This document shows positions 31,599-39,865 of a stretch of DNA of 64,000 bases, in pieces. Under the pieces are notes generated by a model. The model ran no database searches and had not been told where the DNA came from. It worked only from the letters and a program-made list of their open reading frames with translations. The DNA is from Sulfuriferula nivalis (lineage in GTDB: Bacteria > Pseudomonadota > Gammaproteobacteria > Burkholderiales > Sulfuriferulaceae). The position numbers and the translations under genes were made by a program. The first letter of the stretch is position 1; the number at the start of each line of letters is the position of its first letter. Where the stretch lies: the NCBI RefSeq assembly GCF_009937995.1, contig NZ_AP021881.1, positions 1,612,001-1,676,000 of the forward strand. The letters are read 5' to 3'.

Positions 31599-32107
31599 GC
31601 CGCTCTTGCCAATTGCTCGGCATAATATTTGTAATTATTCGCTGTAGGCATACGGAATGGACTTGCTAGTACATCTTTGAATATAGATAACAGCAGCGTA
31701 GGTTGTTTTTTTCTGCTCCAGCGATATATGCGATGCAGGTTGTCACGGAAACTAAGTTTTCTGATTGCTGTTGGAATTAAATCTCCATGTTCGTCCAAGA
31801 ACTTGGCGAATGTACGCATCATTGCTTCAAGCATGAGATGCTGATTACGACTGGTGTTGTGTGGGTGATAACGATAGCTGGCTAAAACTTCGGGTAATCG
31901 TGCAATACTGTAGTCAACGGATAATCGTAGCCAACAATCCCAATCCTCCAGTTTTAAGCCTTCATCGAATCCACCTATAGCTAAAAAAGCTTCTTTGTTT
32001 ATGACGATGGTAGGGTTAGTAATCGGATTTTGTAGAAATAACTGTAGATAAGCTCTGCTAACAACACCTGCTTCAGGGCGATTTTTCTGAAGTTTCTTGA
32101 TAGTTAT
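31595..32107 (-). pseudogene. Glycosyltransferase family 2, C-terminal fragment (split by mobile element)
   Basis: About 170 codons that continue the gene begun at 34955. After the junction AAC the frame reads ITIKKLQKNRPEAGVVSRAY, then NPTIVINKEAFLAIGGFDE, GLKLEDWDCWLRLS and VLASYRYHPHNTSRN. These are the second half of a GT2 catalytic domain, including the ED/W motif near the acceptor site. It lacks the nucleotide-sugar-binding N-terminal half. Reading from the element's TTG-free leader would give a hybrid of no evident function. Confidence 0.85.
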
Positions 32108-32219
32108 GTTGAACGAAGCCGCTATCGCGGAGAAATATTCCCGAACCATCAAATTACGCAGCATAATTTCGTCTCCCCCAGCAATGGAATTTTGATTACT
32201 GTACCACGAGGAGACGACA

Positions 32220-33133
32220 TTGACAGCCCCCACACCCATCCCCGCGCACTTCGAGCACAATCACCAGCGACTGCTGAATTGCCTCAAGCTCAGAGGCATG
32301 CAGCCTAAAACCATCGCCTTGTATTCACACGGCGTACGGCGCGCAGCGGTGTATTTTAATGACCAGATAGACGCGCTCACCAAGCCACAATTAACCGACT
32401 ATTTTGTTCGCATCCTGGATACCCATTCATGGAGTACGCTCAAACATGATCTGTATGGACTGAAGTTCTATTATGCCCATGTACTCAGCCAACCCTGGCC
32501 AGGTGCGGATCTGGTTAAACCACCCAAGTCATATAGCCTGCCCGACATCATTACCGTCGCCCAGGCACAACAAATCTTCATGGCCACCCGCGTATTGAGC
32601 TACCGCGTATTCTTCTTCACCCTCTACAGCCTGGGCTTACGATTAGGCGAAGGCTTACGCTTGCAGGTAGGGGATATCGATGCGGATCGGATGCGGGTGC
32701 AAGTACGCAACGCCAAAGGCAACCGTGATCGATTGGTGCCGTTATCAGAGAACACCTTGCAGGTATTGCGCCGTTTCTGGCTCACCCATCGCAACCCAAG
32801 CTTGCTCTTTCCTAATCGACACGGCGGTCTTGCCAAATCGCACTTGGCACGCACCCCGCTGGATCGTGGTGGTATCCAGACCACCTTGGGTCAAGTGACC
32901 CGTGACTGTGGCTTAAAAAAAGAATTACACCACACAGCCTGCGCCACAGCTATGCCACCCACCTGATAGAAGCTGGCATCGATTTACTCGAAATTCAGCA
33001 GATACTCGGACACCAGTCCATCCTCACCACCATCCGCTACACCCACCTCACCGAACAACGCCATCAGAGCGCACACACTCGCCTTAATCAATTAATGGAG
33101 AAATTCCACATTCATTGGGGCAAAGTCAAATGA
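32220..33133 (+). CDS. Tyrosine recombinase of the IS91-like element, needs -1 frameshift, copy 2
   Basis: Start TTG 32220 with GAGGAG six or seven bases upstream. The zero frame encodes 248 residues and ends at 32966. It contains the N-terminal SAM-like DNA-binding domain, the first catalytic Arg (LGLRLGEGL) and the beta-hairpin Lys (NAKGNRDRL). It then turns to nonsense ([14 protein letters not shown]) just before the expected HxxR box. A -1 slip on the A7 run at 32915-32921 continues as [31 protein letters not shown] and ends HIHWGKVK at 33133, giving a full XerC/D-like enzyme of 304 residues with all catalytic residues. Its stop overlaps the transposase ATG. Programmed shifting, transcript slippage or a shared old mutation all fit. 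Confidence 0.8.
32915..32921 (+). other. A7 slippery run, candidate -1 frameshift site
   Basis: Zero frame TTA AAA AAA GAA; A-AAA-AAA is a classic tandem-lysine slip site used by insertion sequences. A -1 shift yields Lys-Lys-Arg and joins the catalytic half of the recombinase. Any downstream stimulatory structure has not been assessed. Confidence 0.6.
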
Positions 33134-34245
33134 TCAGACTGGCGCACATCGTAGCAACCTACGCAGCTAAACTGCTTGCACAACACGGTCATCACCTATT
33201 GCCCAGCCAGCAAGCTGCCTTAACCGCCTTTCAAACCTGCCGTAGCCAGATGAGCCCGAGGATGCAACTTGCCTGTGATGATTGTCAAACACCCAGCTAC
33301 CTGCCACATTCCTGCGGTCATCGGCATTGCCCGCATTGCCAGGCGCACGAATCACAGCGCTGGATAGACCAGCAATTACACAAATCCATCCCCGCCAACT
33401 ACTTCATGCTCACCTTCACCGTGCCCGCCCAGTTGCGCACACTGGCCTGGCAACATCAGCGCGTCATGTATGACTTGATCACACGCTGCGCGTGGGAAAC
33501 AGTCAACACCTTCAGCCAAAACGACAACAAGCTGCGCGGCAGCGCAGGGGCGGTGACTGTACTGCATACCCATAACCGCCGACTGGACTATCACCCCCAT
33601 GTGCATCTCGTCATGCCCGCTGTCGCCTTTAACCCCAAACAGCGACGCATGCGTCATAAACACGGCAACTACCTGTTTAACCACAAAGCCCTGGCCAAAG
33701 TATTTCGTGCCAAATTACTGGCAGGCATCAGACAAGCAGGACTCACCCTGCCAAACGATTACCCGACCGATTGGGTGGTGGATTGCAAAGCCGTCGGCAC
33801 TGGACAGCACGCTCTGATCTACCTTGGGCGCTATCTGTATCGGGGGGTGATACAGGAGAAAGACATCCTCTCCGACCGGCATGGTCAGGTCACCTTCCGT
33901 TACCGGAACAGCCAAACCAAACAAATGGAAACCCGTACCTTGAGTGGTGTAGCCTTCCTGCGACTGATACTGCAACACATTCTGCCCAAAGGCTACCGCC
34001 GCGCCCGCAACTTTGGCTACCTGCATCCCAATAGCAAACTACTCACCCAGCTACAGCTGACCCACCTATGGCGACGGAACAATCCGCCGCCAGCGCAACC
34101 CAGACCAGCGATACGTTGCCAATGTTGCGGTGGGGTGATGAAGATAGTGCGCACACGTATCAAAGCGATACCGCTAGCCACATCAGCCCCATCTATAAAA
34201 CGGGAACACAGAGCAGATGACACAGGGTGGGAGACCATGCGCTAA
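33130..34245 (+). CDS. IS91-family transposase (HUH, two-tyrosine), copy 2
   Basis: Identical in translation to copy 1 (11250-12365). Intact zinc-binding N-terminus, HPHVH metal site and YLGRYLYRG tyrosine pair. ATG 33130 overlaps the TGA of the frameshifted recombinase frame, so ribosomes that shift would arrive exactly at the transposase start. A TTG at 33115 gives five extra residues and cannot be excluded. About 310 bp after the stop (34246-34553) are noncoding and end with the stem-loop 34514-34543. Confidence 0.93.
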   Translation: MIRLAHIVATYAAKLLAQHGHHLLPSQQAALTAFQTCRSQMSPRMQLACDDCQTPSYLPHSCGHRHCPHCQAHESQRWIDQQLHKSIPANYFMLTFTVPAQLRTLAWQHQRVMYDLITRCAWETVNTFSQNDNKLRGSAGAVTVLHTHNRRLDYHPHVHLVMPAVAFNPKQRRMRHKHGNYLFNHKALAKVFRAKLLAGIRQAGLTLPNDYPTDWVVDCKAVGTGQHALIYLGRYLYRGVIQEKDILSDRHGQVTFRYRNSQTKQMETRTLSGVAFLRLILQHILPKGYRRARNFGYLHPNSKLLTQLQLTHLWRRNNPPPAQPRPAIRCQCCGGVMKIVRTRIKAIPLATSAPSIKREHRADDTGWETMR

Positions 34246-34513
34246 ACCAGCCCACACCGCCCACCTGCCAGACTAGGCAGGTATGGCCGTGCTCGCCCTG
34301 AAGAAGGCTGAAATTGGGTTAACATGCCCGAAAAGCCGACTAAAAACGGTGAGTTGAATAGAATAAGTTGCTGCAATGGCAACGTGAAGGTCGTGAAATG
34401 GCGGGTGGGATGCGTAACGCGTCCAGTTATGCCAGCATAGTCAAAAAGATATTTCCATAAGCGCTCAAGCAACACCCGCCCCAGCCATGCCGGGCTTGTC
34501 CAACAAACGGTTC

Positions 34514-34543
34514 AGATTGTGGCTCGCTTCGCGATCACAATCT
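34514..34543 (+). repeat. Stem-loop at transposase-side end of element (copy 2)
   Basis: Arms AGATTGTG and CACAATCT with an inner TCGC/GCGA stem; ends ten bases before the element boundary, which is followed by GTTA. Counterpart of 10952-10981. Confidence 0.65.
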
Positions 34544-34553
34544 AACCTTATTC

Positions 34554-34955
34554 GTTATTTTCATCAATGTAGTCAGCATCTGCATAAACTAGTGCTAAAT
34601 TTGGATCTGCCCAGGCTTTAATAGCATCTTGCTGATGTGCAATTTTGTCTGGGTGTATCAAGTCATCTGATCCTAACAAATGTACCCATTCTCCATTGCA
34701 TAGTGCGATTGCTTTATTTGATGTTGCACTCACACCCTTATTGTTTTGTGATTCAAAAATAATATTTGCGAATCTATTTTGGTGTCTATTTAGGAAGGCA
34801 GAAATTTTATCTGCTGTATTATCTGTTGAGCCATCATCAATGATAACAAGCTCTATATTGGGGTAAGTCTGATCAACAACCGATTGCAAACATTGCTCAA
34901 TGTAGCGTGCATGGTTGTATGCTGGTATTGCGACACTAACGAGTGGATTAATCAT
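34554..34955 (-). pseudogene. Glycosyltransferase family 2, N-terminal fragment
   Basis: The first 134 codons of the split gene. GT-A fold features: NPLVSVAIPAYNHARYIEQC, VIIDDGSTDNTADKI and the DxD-type region LLGSDDLIHPDK, then LVYADADYIDENN. Translation enters the element and ends at once (GAA TAA). With the C-terminal part (31595-32107) the original enzyme would be about 304 residues. Its start overlaps the methyltransferase stop (ATGA-type), so the insertion probably also weakens the downstream CgeB-like and ligase genes. Confidence 0.87.
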
Positions 34956-35578
34956 TTACTAGCAAGGGCAAAGTACTGTACGGCTACAAATTCTTCTAGC
35001 AACTGGTATGGATACCACCATTTTAAATATTTTTTCTTAATATTTGGTTGCGTTCTCTCAACGACCCAACCAGTATCTCTCAAAATCTTAATCAAACTTG
35101 AGCGAGTGAAAAAATGTAAATGCGTTCTATCCATAACTCCAGAGTTTTGATATTCAAATTGACCACGAAATAGCAGAGGTAGCAGTACATTTTTTTCACG
35201 AATATTAGGGACGCTAACTACCAGTTTAGTACCCGCAGCTGCATTCTGATATAACTCACTTAGTACTTTCCATGGATCCATGAGGTGTTCTAAGGAGTCA
35301 GCCATGCATATTAAGTCATAATTTTTTAGCGGAATATCAGGTAAAACTGCTTCTATCCCACCTTGCCAAACTTTATGTAAAACCAATTCTGCCTGTTTCG
35401 CAATTTCTGTATTGATTTCTACGCCATCTACATTGTTGACTACTGATGCACGCATCATTTGCGTTCCCAAGACACCAGCAGCACAGCCAATATCCAAACC
35501 ATTTTTGAATTTTTCTGGTTGTAGAAATTGCAGAAGATCATTTCTATCGGCATGAAAATAAGAATTTTTTGGTGTCAT
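34952..35578 (-). CDS. Class I SAM-dependent methyltransferase
   Basis: 208 residues. SAM-binding motif I NGLDIGCAAGVLGTQM, an acidic VDGVEINTEIAKQA, motif near YDLICMADSLEHLMDP, and the C-terminal RTHLHFFTRSSL common in glycan-cluster methyltransferases. Probably modifies a sugar or LOS intermediate, by context. Adjacent genes are glycosyltransferases on the same strand. Confidence 0.85.
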   Translation of the reverse strand: MTPKNSYFHADRNDLLQFLQPEKFKNGLDIGCAAGVLGTQMMRASVVNNVDGVEINTEIAKQAELVLHKVWQGGIEAVLPDIPLKNYDLICMADSLEHLMDPWKVLSELYQNAAAGTKLVVSVPNIREKNVLLPLLFRGQFEYQNSGVMDRTHLHFFTRSSLIKILRDTGWVVERTQPNIKKKYLKWWYPYQLLEEFVAVQYFALASK

Positions 35579-35614
35579 TGAGCGCTATACATATTGGGTG
35601 AGTTAATTGGATAA

Positions 35615-36751
35615 TTATAACCTTGGATTTTGCAGTTCACGATAAACAGAAAATGTTTTATCTTGCATTTCACCTAAGGTGAATATTGTATTTTCATTAA
35701 TGGGATACAACTGCGTTAAACATTGCTGAGCAGTTGTGATTAGTCCATTAATGTCACCTAGTTTTACTAGACCAACTGGAAACATTGCCTTTAAGACTTC
35801 TCCAACACCGCCATGATTATATCCGACTACGGGAATTCCGAGGCTGAGGGCTTCGGGTGTGATGCGACCAAATGCTTCCGGGTCTTGTGAAAGTGATAGT
35901 ACCAAATCAGAAACAGACATTACTTCTTTTAAATCAGATCTATGACCGATTAAGCTAATGTCATTGGTTAAATTAAGTGTGCTGATTTTTTCCTTAAGTT
36001 CTTGCAAAAAAGAAGCTTTCTTAGGGTCTGCTTCACCAGCAATAATCCCATGTACATTTATTCCATTTTGTTTTAAACGTGTTACAAGCTGGATGAAATC
36101 CAATTGGCCTTTCCAGCGTGTGATTCGTCCTGGCAAGGTGATAATTATTTTTCCGGATAATTGCGGATAATCATGCTGCCATTTCGCTAACCATTCTTTG
36201 CTTGGTTTGTAGCCACGAGGAAACTCTTGTGGATCTACCCCGCGATAAATAAGTCGGATCTTGTCAGGGTTAACTTTAGGGTAATTTTTTAGAATATAGT
36301 CACGTATTGTGCTGGAGACAGCAATAACACGTTCACCTTTGGTCATTACAGAGCTATAGGCGTTAACACTATATGCGCCATGGACGGTAGTGACGAGTTT
36401 GGGTCGGGTGGCCGGATCCATACCACGCCAGGCAAGGTAGCCTACCCATGCGGGCATACGTGAGCGCAGGTGCAGGATGTCAACTTTATGTTCGACTAAA
36501 AATCGACGTAATTGCCAAATTAATCGTAAGTTAAATAAGGACTTTTTGCCTATAGGCGAGGTGAAGTGCTCTCCACCTTCTGCAAGCAATTGCGGCACCA
36601 TGCGTCCGCCGGCTGACATGACTAAAGAGCAATGACCGTGTTGAACAAGATAACGTGAAATTTCTAACGTACCACGTTCAACTCCGCCAGCGTGAAGTGC
36701 GGGGAGTATCTGTAAGATGGTGAGTGGGCGCGTGGAGGAAGACAATAGCAA
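35615..36751 (-). CDS. Glycosyltransferase family 4
   Basis: 378 residues, GT-B fold. N-terminal LQILPALHAGGVERGTLEIS, the acceptor-side LHLRSRMPAWVGYLA, donor-side ITLPGRITRWKGQLDFI, LIGHRSDLKEVMS, and SQDPEAFGRITPEALSLG with the conserved glutamates. Typical of LOS/exopolysaccharide transferases. First gene of the leftward glycan operon; the flagellar gene ycgR lies upstream on the same strand with only 12 bp between. Confidence 0.88.
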   Translation of the reverse strand: MLLSSSTRPLTILQILPALHAGGVERGTLEISRYLVQHGHCSLVMSAGGRMVPQLLAEGGEHFTSPIGKKSLFNLRLIWQLRRFLVEHKVDILHLRSRMPAWVGYLAWRGMDPATRPKLVTTVHGAYSVNAYSSVMTKGERVIAVSSTIRDYILKNYPKVNPDKIRLIYRGVDPQEFPRGYKPSKEWLAKWQHDYPQLSGKIIITLPGRITRWKGQLDFIQLVTRLKQNGINVHGIIAGEADPKKASFLQELKEKISTLNLTNDISLIGHRSDLKEVMSVSDLVLSLSQDPEAFGRITPEALSLGIPVVGYNHGGVGEVLKAMFPVGLVKLGDINGLITTAQQCLTQLYPINENTIFTLGEMQDKTFSVYRELQNPRL

Positions 36752-36763
36752 TTTAGTAATGGT

Positions 36764-37513
36764 TTATACCATGCCTGTCATGCGGGCATTGCGTTGGCGT
36801 TCTAAGTGCATAATGAAGCGTTGAACTAGAGTCAGCATGCTAGGTGTCAGGCCTTGAAATTCACAGCCTATGCGACGATTTGTCTTGCCTGAGTTTAAGC
36901 TAAGATCCTGACTGTTGCGTATTTGTAGGGTGACATGAATGCTGCCATGTTCACCGAAATCCAGGTGGCAGTTTGGATATTCGTAGCCCACATCTGTGAT
37001 TAGTTGATGTTGTTCATCCAATAATGCAATGCCGCCGCCACTGATATCGACAACTTGTGCTATATGAATACCGGTATCCAGCATTAATTTGCAACTTACA
37101 ATCTGTGCGCTTGATATGTTGACACGGAAATACTCACGTCGTTGCAGGCGTATGAGCACTTGAGGGATATCAATACAAAATGCGGGGCGATCGGCTTGCG
37201 TGCATGTATTCACTTGTGAAGCGAAAAATGTAATGCGAATTTTATCCAGTGATGATGAAAATTCTATGTCATCCGATTCAATTACACGCTGATTTAACAA
37301 TGCACTCGGTGCTTGATCTATGAATAGTTTATTGTTTTTTTCATCGACTTCCAGAATAGACGTGACAATCACTTCGGCACCGCCATTGATAATTATGCTC
37401 AATAGTTGATGCGTGTCTTGAATTCCGCGCAACAGGCTTAATATTTCTCGGCGCGAATGAACTTGATAGAGTTGCTGATTTTCTGTTCCAAATTCTGGCT
37501 GATTAGTTGACAT
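36764..37513 (-). CDS. ycgR: Flagellar brake protein YcgR (PilZ domain)
   Basis: 249 residues. The N-terminal YcgR domain (about residues 15-120) is followed by a PilZ domain with the cyclic-di-GMP motifs RREYFRV (RxxxR) and DISGGGIALL (D/NxSxxG). On binding the messenger it slows or biases the flagellar motor. It lies at the end of the flagellar run and near a diguanylate cyclase gene, which could supply its signal. Confidence 0.9.
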   Translation of the reverse strand: MSTNQPEFGTENQQLYQVHSRREILSLLRGIQDTHQLLSIIINGGAEVIVTSILEVDEKNNKLFIDQAPSALLNQRVIESDDIEFSSSLDKIRITFFASQVNTCTQADRPAFCIDIPQVLIRLQRREYFRVNISSAQIVSCKLMLDTGIHIAQVVDISGGGIALLDEQHQLITDVGYEYPNCHLDFGEHGSIHVTLQIRNSQDLSLNSGKTNRRIGCEFQGLTPSMLTLVQRFIMHLERQRNARMTGMV

Positions 37514-37545
37514 ATTAGAAGATGAAAAAAAGTAAACAGCCTAGA

Positions 37546-37836
37546 TTATAGCTGAGTAGGTGGAATTGGCGTGTTATTTTGTCCATTTTCTATGCGATAT
37601 AACCATGCTAAAAGTTCGGCTACAGCACGATAAAGATTGGGTGGGATATTTTCATCTAAATCTACCTGCATCAATAATGCGACTAATTCTTTGGATTCAT
37701 GCACAAACACGCCATTTGCCTGTGCGCGGGCTATGATTTCCTCGGCGATTAGTCCTTTGCCTTTCGCAACTACCTTTGGTGCAGCATCACCAGCCTGGTA
37801 TACGAGTGCAACGGCCGATGGTGGTGGTTTATTCAT
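37546..37836 (-). CDS. FlhB C-terminal-like export switch protein
   Basis: 96 residues resembling only the cytoplasmic C-terminal domain of FlhB/EscU after the autocleavage site: AVALVYQAGDAAPKVVAKGKG, HESKELVALLMQVDLDENIP, YRAVAELLAWLY. The NPTH cleavage motif and membrane part are absent. Such short FlhB-like proteins occur beside fliK and may affect hook-length or export switching. Overlaps fliK by eight bases. Confidence 0.88.
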   Translation of the reverse strand: MNKPPPSAVALVYQAGDAAPKVVAKGKGLIAEEIIARAQANGVFVHESKELVALLMQVDLDENIPPNLYRAVAELLAWLYRIENGQNNTPIPPTQL

Positions 37837-38890
37837 TGTTTTGACTCATGGATAAATCTACTGGCACTTGTGTAGCCGATATTGCAGGCTTAATTAATAC
37901 TGCGTCGATAGGAATTCCTGCAGCAGACAGTGCGTTAACCAATAATGTCGTATTAGTCTGAAGTTTATTGGCGCTGTCCGGATTTTCTGTCTGAATCTGG
38001 ACACTTAAATGTGTACCCGTTAATCGTAAGGTGGCAGTAATATTACCCAACGCAGGTAGTTCAAATTTGACATCGCTATGCCAAGTGGATTCAGCAGATG
38101 TTTGCTGTTGATTGTGCTGCGGCGTGTCTTGGCTGATTTCCCATTGCATGGCTTGTCCAGGCCAAGCATTTCCCTGCCATATGAGGTGGTTTTGTTCTAA
38201 AGTTTGTAGCTGTGTATTGACTAGTTGTTGCAGCGTCGGATTATTTGATAGTTCAGTTAGTTTGTTAGTTGTATCAGTGGATGATGAAGTTTCTAGGCGA
38301 GGTGAAAGCTGTGCCTGCGGCTCCTGCATGAGTTGCGTCACATTCATATGCCCACTCGCCCAGTTTGCTAAATGGGACTCATAGAAAACACCCGACTGTG
38401 AGATGGCTTGTTGTAATGTTTGAGCTACTGCTTGTGGCTGGCTGGTTTGGTTCATTAGCACAGTATTGCTTTTCGCAATAATCATTGCGGGTGGCTGATT
38501 ACTTGAGTTTTGCAATAAAGTGCTTATTAAATGGGCTGTATTACTGATGTCTGTTGGTGTGCTGTTAATACCAGAAGTAATATTTTCAGCGGATGGGCTA
38601 ATGACAAACGTAGGGCGGGGTTCTTTACCAATTAATGTCAGATTAAGCTTGGAGCCGACTTCAGTTGAGTTGGGAAGGTTCATCTTGGCGACAGTATCGG
38701 CGAGCTTTACTAAAAAACTACCGTCGCTTAACTTGGACTGTACATTTGCAACTAGTTGTTGCCCTAAACTAATTTGGGTTAATCTGTGAAGTAACTCGTC
38801 CTTAATATCCCCTAAAGGGGATATCGGAGATGATGCGTGTATCAGTGTTACGGGGCGAGTGCCTGTAAGCTCTGCCGGCGCGAAGTTCAT
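37829..38890 (-). CDS. fliK: Flagellar hook-length control protein FliK
   Basis: 353 residues. Long low-complexity Gln/Ser/Asn-rich N-terminal and central part, then the C-terminal hook-control domain (LPALGNITATLRLTGTHLSV, LLVNALSAAGIPIDAVLIK). FliK is exported and measures hook length before export switches to filament proteins. Assignment rests on the C-terminal domain and gene order. A hairpin-like palindrome (38805-38824) sits in its N-terminal coding region. Confidence 0.82.
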   Translation of the reverse strand: MNFAPAELTGTRPVTLIHASSPISPLGDIKDELLHRLTQISLGQQLVANVQSKLSDGSFLVKLADTVAKMNLPNSTEVGSKLNLTLIGKEPRPTFVISPSAENITSGINSTPTDISNTAHLISTLLQNSSNQPPAMIIAKSNTVLMNQTSQPQAVAQTLQQAISQSGVFYESHLANWASGHMNVTQLMQEPQAQLSPRLETSSSTDTTNKLTELSNNPTLQQLVNTQLQTLEQNHLIWQGNAWPGQAMQWEISQDTPQHNQQQTSAESTWHSDVKFELPALGNITATLRLTGTHLSVQIQTENPDSANKLQTNTTLLVNALSAAGIPIDAVLIKPAISATQVPVDLSMSQNNE

Positions 38891-38893
38891 TTC

Positions 38894-39232
38894 TTATCGC
38901 AACGATTGACTGCCATAAGACACGGAGAGTTTTTGTTCCATCTGGGTGCTGCTAATTAAACCGGATAACTTTTCCATCCATGGCTCAGTTAAATTACGAA
39001 TTTCTTTGTCATCAGCTAAAATTTGCTTGATTACTGTTAACTTGCGATTGCGTAAAGCGGGCGTCAATTTGACAGGTGCTTCGTAAGTTGAAAGTTGGTT
39101 AATATGTGTAGCTACTTTTGATTCCAAACTAATCAAATCATCCCAGGCGCCCTGACGTGCTGCATCAAGCATGTTCTTGGTGATTTGTGCAACTGACTCG
39201 TAAGTATCAATAATTTCTTCACAATTCATCAT
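38894..39232 (-). CDS. fliT: FliT-like flagellar chaperone
   Basis: 112 residues from ATG 39232 (or 39229), four to seven bases after fliS. All-helical with IIDTYESVAQITKNMLDAARQ, WDDLISLESKVATHINQL and a helical C-terminal half, as in FliT proteins that bind FliD. Sequence similarity in this family is low; position after fliD and fliS supports the call. Confidence 0.75.
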   Translation of the reverse strand: MMNCEEIIDTYESVAQITKNMLDAARQGAWDDLISLESKVATHINQLSTYEAPVKLTPALRNRKLTVIKQILADDKEIRNLTEPWMEKLSGLISSTQMEQKLSVSYGSQSLR

Positions 39233-39236
39233 GGCA

Positions 39237-39716
39237 TTATGCCTCCACAAAGGAAATTTTACGAGGTGCCAGTGTATCGTGCGGGGTTGTTATGGGAGCG
39301 CTAGCTATAGTTGAACGCACATTATTTGTGTTATCAATAGTGATCCAAGCGCTCCGTAACTCTTCTAATAAAGATTTCACTTCATTTAGCTTGCTAATGT
39401 CGTTATGAACGTTTGCATCGAGTAAACGCATTACCATGTAACTGTACAAAGCGTCTAAGTTCAAGGCGATTTCTCCACCAACGTCCTTATTCAAGCTTGC
39501 TTGCAAACCATCACTGATGATAGACATAGCATGAGAGATTGCTCTACCCTTTGGTGCGATTTCATTGTTTTGGGTATGCGTAATGGCTTTATCGATAGCC
39601 ATTTTTGCACCATCAAACAGCATGGTAATCAGCTTATGTGGTGATGCTGCAAGTACGCCGGTTTCCAGTTCTACTTTTGCGTATGCATTTATGCCTCTTT
39701 GCGCAGATCCAAACAT
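39237..39716 (-). CDS. fliS: Flagellin chaperone FliS
   Basis: 159 residues from ATG 39716 (MFGSAQRGINAYAKVELETG). Family features are ASPHKLITMLFDGAKMAIDKA, the LQASLNKDVGGEIALNLDALYSYM region and a C-terminal helix. It keeps flagellin from polymerising before export. A seven-codon upstream extension is possible. Longer than usual (about 130) because of a Thr/Pro/Ala tail. A sigma-28 promoter lies about 75 bp upstream. Confidence 0.92.
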   Translation of the reverse strand: MFGSAQRGINAYAKVELETGVLAASPHKLITMLFDGAKMAIDKAITHTQNNEIAPKGRAISHAMSIISDGLQASLNKDVGGEIALNLDALYSYMVMRLLDANVHNDISKLNEVKSLLEELRSAWITIDNTNNVRSTIASAPITTPHDTLAPRKISFVEA

Positions 39717-39790
39717 GATTTTATCCTTATAGTCCATGCAGCTGATTGTTTCGCTTTATACCAGTACTTTACTGATACCCCATGATATTT

Positions 39791-39817
39791 ATAACGGCAA
39801 AAAGAGGTGTAAATTTA
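39791..39817 (-). promoter_or_regulatory. Sigma-28 (FliA) promoter before fliS
   Basis: On the minus strand TAAA, 15 bases, GCCGTTAT; compare consensus TAAA-N15-GCCGATAA (6 of 8 in the -10 box). Confidence 0.65.
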
Positions 39818-39865
39818 GTGTTAATCAAAAATTTATATTCTGACAGCGCTATTTAAGTGACGTAA

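Larger units (their letters stand above)
32111..34553 (+). mobile_element. IS91-like element with tyrosine recombinase, copy 2 (inserted in GT2 gene)
   Basis: Second copy of the 2,443-bp element, opposite to copy 1. The left end GAACGAAGCC (32111) and right end CCTTATTC (34553) are flanked by GTT on both sides (32108-32110 and 34554-34556; AAC in the host-gene strand). In the transposase direction the far end is followed by GTTA in both copies. The host glycosyltransferase is restored in frame (DENN-ITIKK) if one AAC is kept. Sequence identity of the two copies points to a recent move. Two 2.4-kb inverted copies 18.7 kb apart can drive inversion of the DNA between them by homologous recombination. 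Confidence 0.92.

Noticed and set aside
38805-38824. Palindrome ATATCCCC-TAAA-GGGGATAT
   Set aside because: It lies within the fliK coding region; no sign that it acts as an operator or terminator.
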